Below, one piece after another: positions 36,854 to 45,359 of a stretch of DNA of 64,000 bases. Position 1 is the first letter of the stretch, and each line of letters begins with the position of its first letter. The stretch is taken from positions 1 through 64,000 of the forward strand of contig CAZCUD010000010.1 of the NCBI GenBank assembly GCA_964501785.1, given 5' to 3'. The position numbers and the translations under genes are program-made. The notes beneath the pieces are model-generated. The model ran no database searches and was not told the DNA's origin. It was given only the letters and a program-made list of their open reading frames with translations. Origin of the DNA: DATBSK01 sp964501785. GTDB taxonomy: Bacteria; Actinomycetota; Acidimicrobiia; IMCC26256; PALSA-555.

Positions 36854-37195
36854 TCAGGAGCGGTCTGCCTGGCACTCCTTGCGTGAGTCGTTGAACTCCG
36901 CGACTTGATCCAGGAGCAGCTGCGCGTCGTCCGCGGCCGTGGTCAGCAGCTCGACGGCATCTCCGATGCGGACGTCGGTGACCGCGTCGAACGCTTCGCG
37001 CCCGTTCTCGGCGATCGTCTCGGCGTTCGCCAGCGCGGTCTCGGCACGTTGGATCGTCCGCACGCACGACGCGGGGACGCCGGTCGAGTCGAGGACCTTG
37101 TCGCCAAGCGTCGTGCCGAGACCGAGGCCGATGAGCAACGACACGATGCTCGTGAACCACCGGCTCTTGAGGAATCCCGGCGCGCGCTCGGCCAT
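36854..37195 (-). CDS. small membrane-anchored protein
   Basis: A 113-residue protein of unknown family with one N-terminal hydrophobic segment (WFTSIVSLLIGLGLGTTLG) and an extracytoplasmic helical domain (SCVRTIQRAETALANAETIAEN, ending FNDSRKECQADRS) with two cysteines. ATG 37195 lies 2 nt after the sortase stop, so the two form an operon. It might be a partner of the sortase. Confidence 0.65.
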   Translation of the reverse strand: MAERAPGFLKSRWFTSIVSLLIGLGLGTTLGDKVLDSTGVPASCVRTIQRAETALANAETIAENGREAFDAVTDVRIGDAVELLTTAADDAQLLLDQVAEFNDSRKECQADRS

Positions 37196-37197
37196 CG

Positions 37198-38142
37198 TCA
37201 GTAGTTCGCCGGGAGGACGCGCTCGAGGAAGGTGAAGAACACGAAGAGCGCGATCGCGAACGGGATCGCGCCGATCACCCAGCTCGTCCACCGAGGATGG
37301 CGATGGAACAGCAGCCACCAGAGCAGACCGATGACGGCGGCGATCGCGCCGGCGATCGCGGCCGGGACCTTGGACCCCTCTTCCCCGGAGAGCCCTTCCT
37401 CGGTGATGCGCGAGTCCTGCACGATCGCAGGCGCCGCGAAGGCCTGTTGCCCGTCGTCGAGATCCGCCTTGATGACGAGGCGCTGCGCGGCGGAGTACTT
37501 CGGGTTGCACGTCGTCAGCGTCAACGTCGCTTCGTAGCCCTCGGACGGATCGTCGGGATCGACGGGCGTGGGCTCCACGACCGCGACGTCGCTCGGGCGC
37601 ACGATCAGCTGCTCCCGCACGCGGTAGTCGAACGTGCCCTGAAGCGTCGTCACCTGGATCAGATCACCTTCGGAGAGCTGGTCGAGATCGGCGAACGGCG
37701 CGCCGTAGGTGGTGCGGTGACCGGCGATCGCCGCGTTGCCTTCTTGCCCGGGCAGCGGGGTGTCCGGGTAGTGGCCGGGGCCCTTGCGCAGGTCGTCACG
37801 GGACACGCCGTTGACCACGATCGAGTCGACCCCGATCTTGGGGATCTGGATCCGTGCCACGGCCTCGCCCTCGGGTGGGGGCGGCGGTGCGGGCTCGGTG
37901 GTCGTCGTCGTGGTCGAGCTCGGTGGGACGCCGGCGACCGTGGTCGTGGTCGTGCTCGAGGTCGTCGACGGGGACGTGTCGGTGCCGGCACGGATCAGTG
38001 CGGCGTCGAACTGGTCTTCGAGCTGGTTCTGCTCGCGGGCCGTGTAGAGCCCGGTGCCCCACAGCTGGTACGCCACGAACAAGAGGATGATGATCCCGGC
38101 GGTGATGAAGACTCGCCCGACCGCGCCGACGACTCTTCGCAC
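37198..38142 (-). CDS. class E sortase
   Basis: A 314-residue membrane transpeptidase. After an N-terminal helix (VFITAGIIILLFVAYQLW) and a Thr/Pro-rich linker comes the sortase barrel: IPKIGVDSIVV, AGHRTTYGAPF (catalytic His), TLTTCNPKYSAAQRLVI (catalytic Cys and Arg). Two helices near the C-terminus (IAGAIAAVIGLLWWLLF and VIGAIPFAIALFVFFTF) are an extension. Class E sortases attach or polymerise surface proteins with LAxTG-like signals. No substrate is visible here. It is divergent from ccmA. Confidence 0.88.
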   Translation of the reverse strand: MRRVVGAVGRVFITAGIIILLFVAYQLWGTGLYTAREQNQLEDQFDAALIRAGTDTSPSTTSSTTTTTVAGVPPSSTTTTTTEPAPPPPPEGEAVARIQIPKIGVDSIVVNGVSRDDLRKGPGHYPDTPLPGQEGNAAIAGHRTTYGAPFADLDQLSEGDLIQVTTLQGTFDYRVREQLIVRPSDVAVVEPTPVDPDDPSEGYEATLTLTTCNPKYSAAQRLVIKADLDDGQQAFAAPAIVQDSRITEEGLSGEEGSKVPAAIAGAIAAVIGLLWWLLFHRHPRWTSWVIGAIPFAIALFVFFTFLERVLPANY

Positions 38143-38246
38143 GCCCCGAATCCTACGGGTGAGGGCCGGTCGAACCGCGGCGCTGTCTGCTGCAGGGCGG
38201 TTCGCCGCCGCCGGGGGGCCCTCCGTACACTTCGGACGCCACCCTC

Positions 38247-38933
38247 GTGGGAGTGTCCGTGCAGCCCGTCGTACGCCTTCGGTCCACCGTGTGCCTGCTC
38301 GGTCGGTTCCCGGCGCTCGCCGGGCTCGACCTCGACGCCGACCAGGGTGAGGTCGTCCTCTTGTCCGGCGGCAACGGTGCCGGCAAGACGACGCTGCTCC
38401 GGGTGCTCGCCGGGCTCGTGGCCGTCCATTCGGGTGAGGCGGAGGTGCTCGGACACGACCTGACCCGGGATCGCCGCTCTCACCGCCGTGAGCTCGCGCT
38501 CGTCGGACACGAGTCGGCCTGCTACGACGACCTCACGGCCCGCGAGAACCTCGACTTCGCCGTGCGTGCCGCGGGGGGTTCGTCCGCGGCGGCCGACGAG
38601 GCGCTGGAGCGCCTCGGGCTCGGTCGGTTGGCGGATGTCCCGCACGGGCGCATGTCGGCGGGACAGCGCAAGCGGCTCGCGCTCGCGATCGCGCTCGCGC
38701 GCGTTCCCCGGCTGCTGCTGCTCGACGAGCCCCATGCCGGGCTCGACGCCGAGGGTCGCGCCGTTCTCGACGAGACGCTCGCGAGCGCGCAGGCCGAAGG
38801 ACGGACCGTGCTCGTCGCCTCGCACGAGCTCGATCGCACCCGTGCCCTCGCCACGCGCGAGGTCGTGCTCACCGCGGGGCGCGCGCACGGTGCGCGCGGC
38901 GCTGCGCCCGAGCCGGAGCCGGTGCGCCCGTGA
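38247..38933 (+). CDS. ccmA: heme ABC exporter ATPase CcmA
   Basis: A 228-residue ABC ATPase with Walker A GGNGAGKTT, signature MSAGQRKRLALAIAL and Walker B LLLLDEPHAGLD. The MSAGQ signature and short length fit CcmA, which with CcmB forms the ATPase of cytochrome c maturation System I (releasing heme-loaded CcmE). It opens a nine-gene run ccmABCDEFGHI. The start may be GTG 38247 or the in-frame GTG a few codons later. It overlaps ccmB. Confidence 0.85.
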   Translation: MGVSVQPVVRLRSTVCLLGRFPALAGLDLDADQGEVVLLSGGNGAGKTTLLRVLAGLVAVHSGEAEVLGHDLTRDRRSHRRELALVGHESACYDDLTARENLDFAVRAAGGSSAAADEALERLGLGRLADVPHGRMSAGQRKRLALAIALARVPRLLLLDEPHAGLDAEGRAVLDETLASAQAEGRTVLVASHELDRTRALATREVVLTAGRAHGARGAAPEPEPVRP

Positions 38934-39604
38934 ACCTCGCCCAGGAGGCCGGGCTGGTCGCAGGGAAGGACCTGCGCATCGAGCGGCGCGCGCGGGTCAC
39001 GCTCCAACAGATCCTTCCTTTCGGCGCGATCGTGCTGCTCCTGTTCGCCTTCGCGTTGGACCCCGATCGCGGGGTGCTGCGTCGCGTCGCGCCCGGGCTC
39101 TTCTGGGTCGCGGTGCTGCTGGCCGTGCTGTTGGCGGTGTCGCGATCGTTCACGCTCGAGACCGAGAACAACGCCCGCGACGGGCTGCGCCTCTCGGGAC
39201 TCGACCCCGCCGCGGTGTTCCTCGGCAAGGCGGCGGCCATCGCCGTGCAGCTCGCGGTGCTCGAAGCGCTCCTCGCCGTGGGCGTCGTCCTCTTGTTCGA
39301 CGTCAGCCTGTCCTCGCTCGGGCCGCTCGCCCTGGCGACGGTCGCCGCGACCGTGGGTCTCGCGGCCACCGGTACCCTCTACGGCGTCCTCGCGGTCGGT
39401 CTGCGGATGCGAGAGACGCTGGTCCCGGTGCTGCTGCTGCCCGTGGTGTCCCCGGTGCTGCTCGGTGCCACGCGGGCGTGGGAGGCCGCGATCGACGGCG
39501 TCCCGTCCGACGCGTGGCCCTGGGTCGGCGTCCTCGGCGTGTTCGCGGTGTTGGCCGTGGGGGCGGGGATGCTCGCCTTCGGCCCCCTTCTGGAGGAAGC
39601 GTGA
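38930..39604 (+). CDS. ccmB: heme exporter protein CcmB
   Basis: A 224-residue membrane protein with six helices. The N-terminus KDLRIERRARVTLQQILPFG, the loop SFTLETENNARDGLRLSGLDP and VLLLPVVSPVLLGATRA follow CcmB, the membrane subunit of CcmAB. GTG 38930 overlaps the ccmA stop, and the ccmC GTG overlaps its own stop. Confidence 0.87.
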   Translation: MNLAQEAGLVAGKDLRIERRARVTLQQILPFGAIVLLLFAFALDPDRGVLRRVAPGLFWVAVLLAVLLAVSRSFTLETENNARDGLRLSGLDPAAVFLGKAAAIAVQLAVLEALLAVGVVLLFDVSLSSLGPLALATVAATVGLAATGTLYGVLAVGLRMRETLVPVLLLPVVSPVLLGATRAWEAAIDGVPSDAWPWVGVLGVFAVLAVGAGMLAFGPLLEEA

Positions 39605-40365
39605 CGCTGCTCAAGCCCGCCGTCGCACGGGCCCTCGGCTGGTCGGCGATCGTGGCCCTCGTCGTGCTCGCGATGTTCGGGCTGTGGGGTGCCCCGCCCG
39701 ATGACGTGCAGGGCGACGCGCAGCGCCTCATGTACCTCCACGTTCCCGCCGCTTGGGTGGCGTACCTCGCCTTCGGCGTCACGGCCGTCGCCTCCGCGCT
39801 CTGGCTGTGGCCGCGCACGCGCTCGGTCGTCTGGGACCGGATCGCGGGTGCATCGGCCGAGCTCGGCGTCCTGTTCACCGCCTTGACCCTGATCCTCGGT
39901 GCGTTGTGGGGCCGACCGATCTGGGGCGTGTGGTGGGCGTGGGACGCTCGGCTCGTCACGACCGCGGTCCTGCTCTTCCTGTACCTCGGCTACCTCGCCC
40001 TTCGGCGGGTGCCGGCGCCGCCCGAGGCCCGCGCGAAGCGCTGCGCGATCGCCGCGCTGATCGCGTTCGTCGACGTGCCGATCGTCCACTTCTCCGTGAC
40101 CTGGTGGCGGACCCTGCACCAGGAGGGCACGGTCTTCGACCCCGAGCTCAAGGCCAACATCCACGGCGTGATGGCGTTCACGCTCTGGTGGGGCGTGCTG
40201 GCGTTCACGCTCGCCTACGCCTACCTGCTCGACCGTCGCTACCGGCTCGAGTCGCTCGAGGAGGATCTCGAGGAGCGCGAGCTGGAGCAGGCGATCGCCG
40301 AACGACTCGCGGGTGCGGGCACGCCGGGATCCCGCGACGTCAACGACGGGGTGCCGGTCGCGTGA
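39601..40365 (+). CDS. ccmC: heme exporter protein CcmC
   Basis: A 254-residue six-helix protein. The tryptophan-rich heme motif GVWWAWDARL and the conserved histidine regions MYLHVPAAWVAYLAFG and VPIVHFSVTWWRTLHQ are those of CcmC, which loads heme onto CcmE. A charged helical tail (EEDLEERELEQAIAERL) is longer than usual. GTG 39601 overlaps the ccmB stop. Confidence 0.9.
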   Translation: MTLLKPAVARALGWSAIVALVVLAMFGLWGAPPDDVQGDAQRLMYLHVPAAWVAYLAFGVTAVASALWLWPRTRSVVWDRIAGASAELGVLFTALTLILGALWGRPIWGVWWAWDARLVTTAVLLFLYLGYLALRRVPAPPEARAKRCAIAALIAFVDVPIVHFSVTWWRTLHQEGTVFDPELKANIHGVMAFTLWWGVLAFTLAYAYLLDRRYRLESLEEDLEERELEQAIAERLAGAGTPGSRDVNDGVPVA

Positions 40366-40387
40366 GCTGCCACGAGGAGTGCGAGCG

Positions 40388-40507
40388 ATGACCGATGTCG
40401 GCTACGTCGCCGCGGGTTGGTCGATCACGGCCGCCGTGCTCGCCGGATACTGGCTCTGGCTCCGTCGCCGCACCCGACGCGCCGAGCGCCTCGACCGCGA
40501 CGCGTGA
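40388..40507 (+). CDS. ccmD: CcmD-like small membrane protein
   Basis: A 39-residue protein with one helix (YVAAGWSITAAVLAGYWLWL) and a basic tail (RRRTRRAERLDRDA). Size, helix and position between ccmC and ccmE identify it as CcmD, the small subunit that helps release holo-CcmE. ATG 40388 follows GGAG. Confidence 0.8.
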   Translation: MTDVGYVAAGWSITAAVLAGYWLWLRRRTRRAERLDRDA

Positions 40508-40517
40508 TCCCATCGAG

Positions 40518-40967
40518 ATGACCGAGACCACGACGAACCCGGTGACTCGGCGGCGCCGTCGGCGCGCCTGGATCGCAGTCGGGCTGTGCGCGGTGGCGGT
40601 GGTCGCGATCATCGTCCTGGCGATCGTGCTCTCCGAGAACGTCGTCTACTTCCGCACCGTGTCGGAAGCGGTCGAGCAGCGCGACGAGCAGGGAGCCGAC
40701 CGCTTCCGCCTCGCCGGTGAGGTCGTTCCGGGATCGATCGTCGAGACCCGTGACGGTGTGCGCTTCCGCGTCACCGATGGCGAGGCGACCGCGACGGTCC
40801 GTCACGTCGGTGACCCACCCGAGCTGTTCGAGAACGGCGCGCCGGTCGTCTGCGAAGGCCGCTGGGGGAGCGGTGCCGCGTTCGACTCCGACCGGATCAT
40901 GATCCGACACGGCAACGAGTACCAGCCGCCCGAGGTCGACCAGTCGATGGAGAGCGGAGTCGAGTGA
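40518..40967 (+). CDS. ccmE: periplasmic heme chaperone CcmE
   Basis: A 149-residue protein with one N-terminal helix and an OB-fold domain. The heme-attaching His lies in IMIRHGNEYQPPEV, matching the HxxxY motif; VYFRTVSEA and RLAGEVVPGSI are the usual N-terminal part of the domain. The His rather than Cys form (HxxxY) is the classical type. Its stop overlaps ccmF. Confidence 0.9.
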   Translation: MTETTTNPVTRRRRRRAWIAVGLCAVAVVAIIVLAIVLSENVVYFRTVSEAVEQRDEQGADRFRLAGEVVPGSIVETRDGVRFRVTDGEATATVRHVGDPPELFENGAPVVCEGRWGSGAAFDSDRIMIRHGNEYQPPEVDQSMESGVE

Positions 40968-42982
40968 AGGCGTCGCTCGGCGTGCTGGCGCTCGCGGTCG
41001 GCGCGAGCTCCGCCGTCCTCGGGATCGCGGTGCTCCTGCGGGGTCTGGTGAAGCACGACGACTCGCTGCTCGTGCTGGGCCGTCGGTTCGTCTTCGGCGT
41101 GCTCGCCGCCGCGATCGTCGCCGCCGGCGCGATGGAGTGGGCACTGCTGACCCACGACTTCTCGCTGAAGTACGTCGCGGAGAACAACGCCGAGGGCACG
41201 CCGCTCCTCTACACGATCACCGGGCTGTGGGCGGCGCTCGAGGGATCCATCCTCCTGTGGCTCGTCGTGCTCGGGGGCTTCCTCGCCTACGTCGCGATCC
41301 GGTTCCGTGATCGTTCGAGGGATCCCCTCGTCGCGGTGGCGACGATCGTGGGCCTGGTCGTCGCGCTCTTCTTCTTCGCGCTGGTGCTCGGGCCCGCGAA
41401 CCCGTTCGAGACGCTCGCCGTCGCGCCCGCCGATGGGCGCGGCCCGAACCCGCTCCTCCAGAACCATCCGCTCATGGCGATCCACCCGCCGATGCTCTAC
41501 CTGGGCTACGTCGGCTTCACGGTGCCCTTCATGTTCGGCATCGCGGCCCTCGTGACCGGGCGGTTCGGTGAGGGCTGGCTGGCCGACGTACGTCGGGCGA
41601 CCCTCCTCGCCTGGGTGTTCCTGTCGGTCGGGATCATCCTCGGCGCCTGGTGGAGCTACGAAGTCCTGGGGTGGGGGGGCTACTGGGCGTGGGACCCGGT
41701 GGAGAACGCGTCGCTGCTCCCGTGGCTGACCGCCACGGCGTTCATCCACTCGGTGATCATCCAGGAGCGACGCGGCATGCTGCGCGTCTGGAACCTCTCC
41801 CTCGTGATCGCCACGTTCTGCCTGACGATCCTCGGCACGTTCCTGACCCGCTCGGGCGTCCTCAACTCGGTCCACGCGTTCACCGAGTCGACGATCGGGC
41901 CATGGCTCCTCGGCTTCCTCGCCGTGACCGCGGCGACCGGCATCGGCCTGATCGCGTGGCGAGGTGACGCACTCCGGTCGGGCGGCCGCATCGACTCCGC
42001 CGTGTCCCGGGAGTCGGCGTTCCTCGTCAACAACCTGCTCTTTGCCGGGCTCGCGTTCGTGGTGCTGCTCGGCACGGTGTACCCCCTGGTCGCCGAGGCG
42101 GTGCAGGGCCGCCAGCTGAGCGTCGGCGAGCCCTACTTCGACCGGATGACGACGCCGATCGGGATCGCCTTGCTGTTCCTGATGGCGGTGGCGCCGGCGT
42201 TGCCATGGCGCACGACCAGCAGCGACGTGCTGCGAGACCGCCTGCTCGTGCCCGCATGGGTCGGCGCGATCACGATGGTCGTCGCCGTGATCCTCGGAGC
42301 CCACGGCATCACCGACGTGGTGACCTTCGGACTCGCAGCCTTCGCGCTGGCGGGCATCGTGCGTCAGTTCGTCGTCGGCGCCCGCGCGCGCCGTCAGGCG
42401 CACGGCGGCTCGTGGCCGGGTGCGCTCGTGCAGGCCGTGCGCGGCAATCCTCGCCTCTACGGAGGCCTTGTCGTCCACACCGGCATCGTCATCATCGCGG
42501 TCGCGCTGGCCGCGTCGGCCACGTACTCGACGAAGCGCGAGGTTCGGCTCGCACGCGGTGACTCCGCGACGGTGGCCGGGTACACCGTGACGTACCTCGG
42601 CCGTGAGGTCGAGACCGACCCGCAGAAGCGCGTCGTGAAGGCGAGGGTCAGGATCGAGCGCGGCGACGACGACCTCGGCGTGTACGCACCGTCGGTCAAC
42701 ATCTTCCCCAATGCCACGAGCGCGATCGGGACGCCCTCGGTCAAGACCGGGATCCTGCGCGACGTCTACCTCACCCTCGTGTCGTCGCCGACCAACAGTG
42801 CGGGGCGGATCACGCTCGGTGTCGCCGTCAACCCGATGATCGTGTGGCTCTGGATCGGTGGGGGCGTCGTCGTGCTCGGCACCGCGCTCGCGCTCGTCCC
42901 GGGCACCCGCCGCCGTCGGGTGCCGGCGGTCGCGCCGCCCGCCGACGATCGGGAACCCGAGCCGGAGCCGGTGCCGGCATGA
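40964..42982 (+). CDS. ccmF: cytochrome c heme lyase subunit CcmF
   Basis: A 672-residue protein with about 15 helices. The WWD heme motif is WWSYEVLGWGGYWAWDPVEN, with conserved His in NHPLMAIHPPMLYLG and HTGIVIIAVA, and a periplasmic beta-domain before the last helix. CcmF joins heme from CcmE to apocytochrome c. Its C-terminal tail is Pro/Glu-rich. GTG 40964 overlaps ccmE (GTGA), and its stop overlaps ccmG (ATGA). Confidence 0.92.
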   Translation: MKASLGVLALAVGASSAVLGIAVLLRGLVKHDDSLLVLGRRFVFGVLAAAIVAAGAMEWALLTHDFSLKYVAENNAEGTPLLYTITGLWAALEGSILLWLVVLGGFLAYVAIRFRDRSRDPLVAVATIVGLVVALFFFALVLGPANPFETLAVAPADGRGPNPLLQNHPLMAIHPPMLYLGYVGFTVPFMFGIAALVTGRFGEGWLADVRRATLLAWVFLSVGIILGAWWSYEVLGWGGYWAWDPVENASLLPWLTATAFIHSVIIQERRGMLRVWNLSLVIATFCLTILGTFLTRSGVLNSVHAFTESTIGPWLLGFLAVTAATGIGLIAWRGDALRSGGRIDSAVSRESAFLVNNLLFAGLAFVVLLGTVYPLVAEAVQGRQLSVGEPYFDRMTTPIGIALLFLMAVAPALPWRTTSSDVLRDRLLVPAWVGAITMVVAVILGAHGITDVVTFGLAAFALAGIVRQFVVGARARRQAHGGSWPGALVQAVRGNPRLYGGLVVHTGIVIIAVALAASATYSTKREVRLARGDSATVAGYTVTYLGREVETDPQKRVVKARVRIERGDDDLGVYAPSVNIFPNATSAIGTPSVKTGILRDVYLTLVSSPTNSAGRITLGVAVNPMIVWLWIGGGVVVLGTALALVPGTRRRRVPAVAPPADDREPEPEPVPA

Positions 42983-43524
42983 AGCATCCGACGCGCTGGA
43001 TCGCCCTCACTGCGGGCGTCGTGGTCGCCGTCATCGCGGTGGTGCTCGCCACGCAGGTCGGTGGCGATCCACGCGCCGATGCCACCCGCAGCCAGCTCGT
43101 CGGTGAGCCGGCGCCTGCCTTCTCCGTGGAGACGCTCGACGGCGAGCGCGTCTCGCTCGCCGACCTCGCCGGCAAGGCGGTCGTCGTGAACTTCTGGAAC
43201 ACGTGGTGCGCGCCCTGTCGTGCAGAGATGCCGGCGCTCCGGAGCTTCGCGAAGGCTCATGCCGACGAACCCGACTTCGAGATGGTCGGCATCGTTCGCG
43301 ACGACTCGGAGCGCGCGGTTCGCTCGTACGAGCCCGGTCGCCGGGTCGACTGGACCATCGGGCTCGACCCCGGCGCGCGGGCCGCGCTCGCGTACGGGAC
43401 CCGCGGGCAGCCCGAGACGTTCGCGATCACGCCCGACGGCATCATCGCCGGGGCGCAGATCGGACCGTCGTCGCGTGCCGATCTCGAGACGCTCCTCGCG
43501 GCTGCTCGGGGCCAGCCGACGTGA
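42979..43524 (+). CDS. ccmG: thiol:disulfide interchange protein CcmG/DsbE
   Basis: A 181-residue membrane-anchored thioredoxin-like protein. The active site is WCAPC in VVNFWNTWCAPCRAEMP; GQPETFAI holds the cis-Pro region and GEPAPAF the typical start. It would keep the apocytochrome CxxCH cysteines reduced. ATG 42979 overlaps the ccmF stop, and ccmH follows with a 4-nt overlap. Confidence 0.9.
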   Translation: MKHPTRWIALTAGVVVAVIAVVLATQVGGDPRADATRSQLVGEPAPAFSVETLDGERVSLADLAGKAVVVNFWNTWCAPCRAEMPALRSFAKAHADEPDFEMVGIVRDDSERAVRSYEPGRRVDWTIGLDPGARAALAYGTRGQPETFAITPDGIIAGAQIGPSSRADLETLLAAARGQPT

Positions 43525-43973
43525 AGGCGTGGCCGTGGTTGGCGCTGATCCTCGTCGTGGCCGCCGTGCTCGCGTGGGCCGCGTGGCCCGACGGCGGTGA
43601 CCGAACCCCTCGAGACCGCACGAGAGACCTGGCCGCGGAGCTGCGCTGCCCCGACTGCGAGGGGCTCTCGGTCCTGGACTCGTCGACGTCGACAGCACGT
43701 GCGATCCGGGCCGACATCCGCCGCCGGGTCGACGCGGGTGCCACCGACGAGCAGATCCGTCAGTCGTACGTCGATCGCTACGGCGAGTCGATCCTCCTCA
43801 ACCCGGAGGGCGGCGGTCTCGGCGTCCTCGTCTGGGGATTGCCGGTGCTCGTGCTGGTCGTCGGCGCGGGCGGGATCGTCCTCGCGCTCCGCCGATGGCG
43901 GAGCCAACCGGTCATGCGCTCGACGGATGCCGACGAGGCGCTCGTGGCGCGCGAGCGTGGGGATCGGCGATGA
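43521..43973 (+). CDS. ccmH: cytochrome c maturation protein CcmH
   Basis: A 150-residue protein with an N-terminal helix, the redox motif LRCPDC (LRCxxC), helices IRADIRRRVDAGATDEQIR and the signature SYVDRYGESILLNPEGG, then a C-terminal helix. CcmH handles apocytochrome thiols and presents the substrate to CcmF. GTG 43521 overlaps the ccmG stop, and its own stop overlaps the TPR gene. Confidence 0.9.
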   Translation: MKAWPWLALILVVAAVLAWAAWPDGGDRTPRDRTRDLAAELRCPDCEGLSVLDSSTSTARAIRADIRRRVDAGATDEQIRQSYVDRYGESILLNPEGGGLGVLVWGLPVLVLVVGAGGIVLALRRWRSQPVMRSTDADEALVARERGDRR

Positions 43974-44776
43974 GCACACGACTCGAAGAGGAGCGCGACT
44001 TCCTGCTCAAGTCGCTCGACGACCTCGAGCAGGAGCGAGCGGCAGGCGGCATCGACGAGGAGTCCTATCGGGCGCTCCACGACGACTACACCGCGCGTGC
44101 TGCCGCGGTCATCAGGTCGTTGCGCGATGGGGTCGACGCGAGGCCCGCGCCGGTCGAGAAGCCCGCCGCGCGCCGGTGGCTCGTCGTCGGTGGGATCGTG
44201 GCGTTCGCCGTGATCGCGGGCGTCGCGCTCGCGTTCGCGCTCGGTGCCCGGCTCCCGGGGGAGACGAGCAGCGGCAACACCGATCCGCAGACTCAGCCGT
44301 CGCCGTCGGTCGATCGTCGCGAGCGGCTCGAGCAGGCCGTTGCCGAGAACCCCGACGACGTCGCGGCGCGTCTGCTGCTCGCGCAGTTCCTCGAGGCCGA
44401 CGACGACCTGCCCGGCGCGCTGCGTGAGTACGACGAGGTCAGCCGCATCGATCCGAGCAACGCGACCGCGCAGGCGCAGTCAGGACGGATCCTCTATCTC
44501 ACGGCGACCGCGGCCGACCCGCTCGACGCGGCGTCGCTCGTGGAGGAGTCGCGTGCGCGCCTGGACCGAGCGGTGGAGCTGGATCCGGAGCTCGCCGATG
44601 CCCGGTTCTTCCGCGCGATCGTGTTGGCGAACGAGTACGGCGACTTCGTCGGAGCCCAGAACGACCTCCAGCGCTACCTGATCGCGGAGCCCGAAGGCGC
44701 GTTCGCCACTCAGGCCCGTCAGCTCCTGGCCGACGTGACGACCGCGCTCGAGTCACCACCGAACCCAACCCCCTGA
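43970..44776 (+). CDS. ccmI: CcmI/CycH-like TPR protein
   Basis: A 268-residue protein. The N-terminus (EEERDFLLKSLDDLEQERAA, IDEESYRALHDDY) and one helix resemble CcmI, followed by tetratricopeptide repeats (VAARLLLAQFLEADDDLPGAL, SGRILYLTA, ADARFFRAIVLANEYGD). CcmI holds apocytochromes for heme attachment. It is the last gene of the ccm operon, joined to ccmH by ATGA, and is followed by a strong hairpin. Confidence 0.82.
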   Translation: MSTRLEEERDFLLKSLDDLEQERAAGGIDEESYRALHDDYTARAAAVIRSLRDGVDARPAPVEKPAARRWLVVGGIVAFAVIAGVALAFALGARLPGETSSGNTDPQTQPSPSVDRRERLEQAVAENPDDVAARLLLAQFLEADDDLPGALREYDEVSRIDPSNATAQAQSGRILYLTATAADPLDAASLVEESRARLDRAVELDPELADARFFRAIVLANEYGDFVGAQNDLQRYLIAEPEGAFATQARQLLADVTTALESPPNPTP

Positions 44777-44815
44777 TGCGCTTCTGGAACCCCACAGGGG
44801 TCCCAGAAGCGCATC
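44775..44815 (+). terminator. long hairpin at the end of the ccm operon
   Basis: GATGCGCTTCTGG (44775-44787) pairs with 44803-44815 over 13 bp. One A-C mismatch and five further pairs (89-93 with 97-101 of the 44700/44800 lines) surround the loop ACA. The stem begins inside the ccmI stop codon. No T-tract follows; the cyclophilin ribosome site (AAGAAAGG) begins 8 nt later. It may terminate the operon, protect its 3' end, or reduce read-through into the cyclophilin gene. Confidence 0.65.
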
Positions 44816-44838
44816 GTCGATGAAGAAAGGTGCCCGAC

Positions 44839-45312
44839 ATGGCCAAGCAGCCGGAGCAGCAGATCGACGAGAACGCGATCTACCGCGCCACCATCACCAC
44901 CAACCGGGGGACGGTGGTCATGGACCTCGACCCGCAGCTCGCACCCAACTCGGTGAACAACTTCGTCGGGCTCGCCCGCCAGGGCTTCTACGACGGGCTC
45001 ACGTTCCACCGGGTCGTGCCCGAGTTCGTCATCCAGGGTGGCTGCCCCGAGGGCAGCGGCCGCGGCGGGCCCGGGTACAAGTGGGCGGACGAGCCGGTCA
45101 AGGGCGAGTACACGCTCGGCGCGGTCGCCATGGCGAACGCGGGGCCGAACACGAACGGCTCTCAGTTCTTCGTGTGCATCGACGACTGCACCCGCAAGCT
45201 GACGAAGGACTACAACCTCTTCGGCTACGTCGTCGAGGGGATCGACGTCGCTCAGGCCACCGAGGTCGGCGATGTGATGCAGTCCGTCACGGTGGAGGAG
45301 CGTCCTCGATAG
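44839..45312 (+). CDS. peptidylprolyl isomerase, cyclophilin type
   Basis: A 157-residue cyclophilin. Catalytic motifs are FVGLARQGFYDGLTFHRVVPEFVIQGG, containing the Arg of FHR, and ANAGPNTNGSQFFV with the Gln/Phe pair. No signal peptide is present, so it is cytosolic. ATG 44839 has AAGAAAGG 8 nt upstream; GTG 44830 in frame is less likely. Confidence 0.9.
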   Translation: MAKQPEQQIDENAIYRATITTNRGTVVMDLDPQLAPNSVNNFVGLARQGFYDGLTFHRVVPEFVIQGGCPEGSGRGGPGYKWADEPVKGEYTLGAVAMANAGPNTNGSQFFVCIDDCTRKLTKDYNLFGYVVEGIDVAQATEVGDVMQSVTVEERPR

Positions 45313-45359
45313 CGGCGTAGCCTGCGGGTGATGCCAGCAACCGAGCCCGGAGCACCTCG

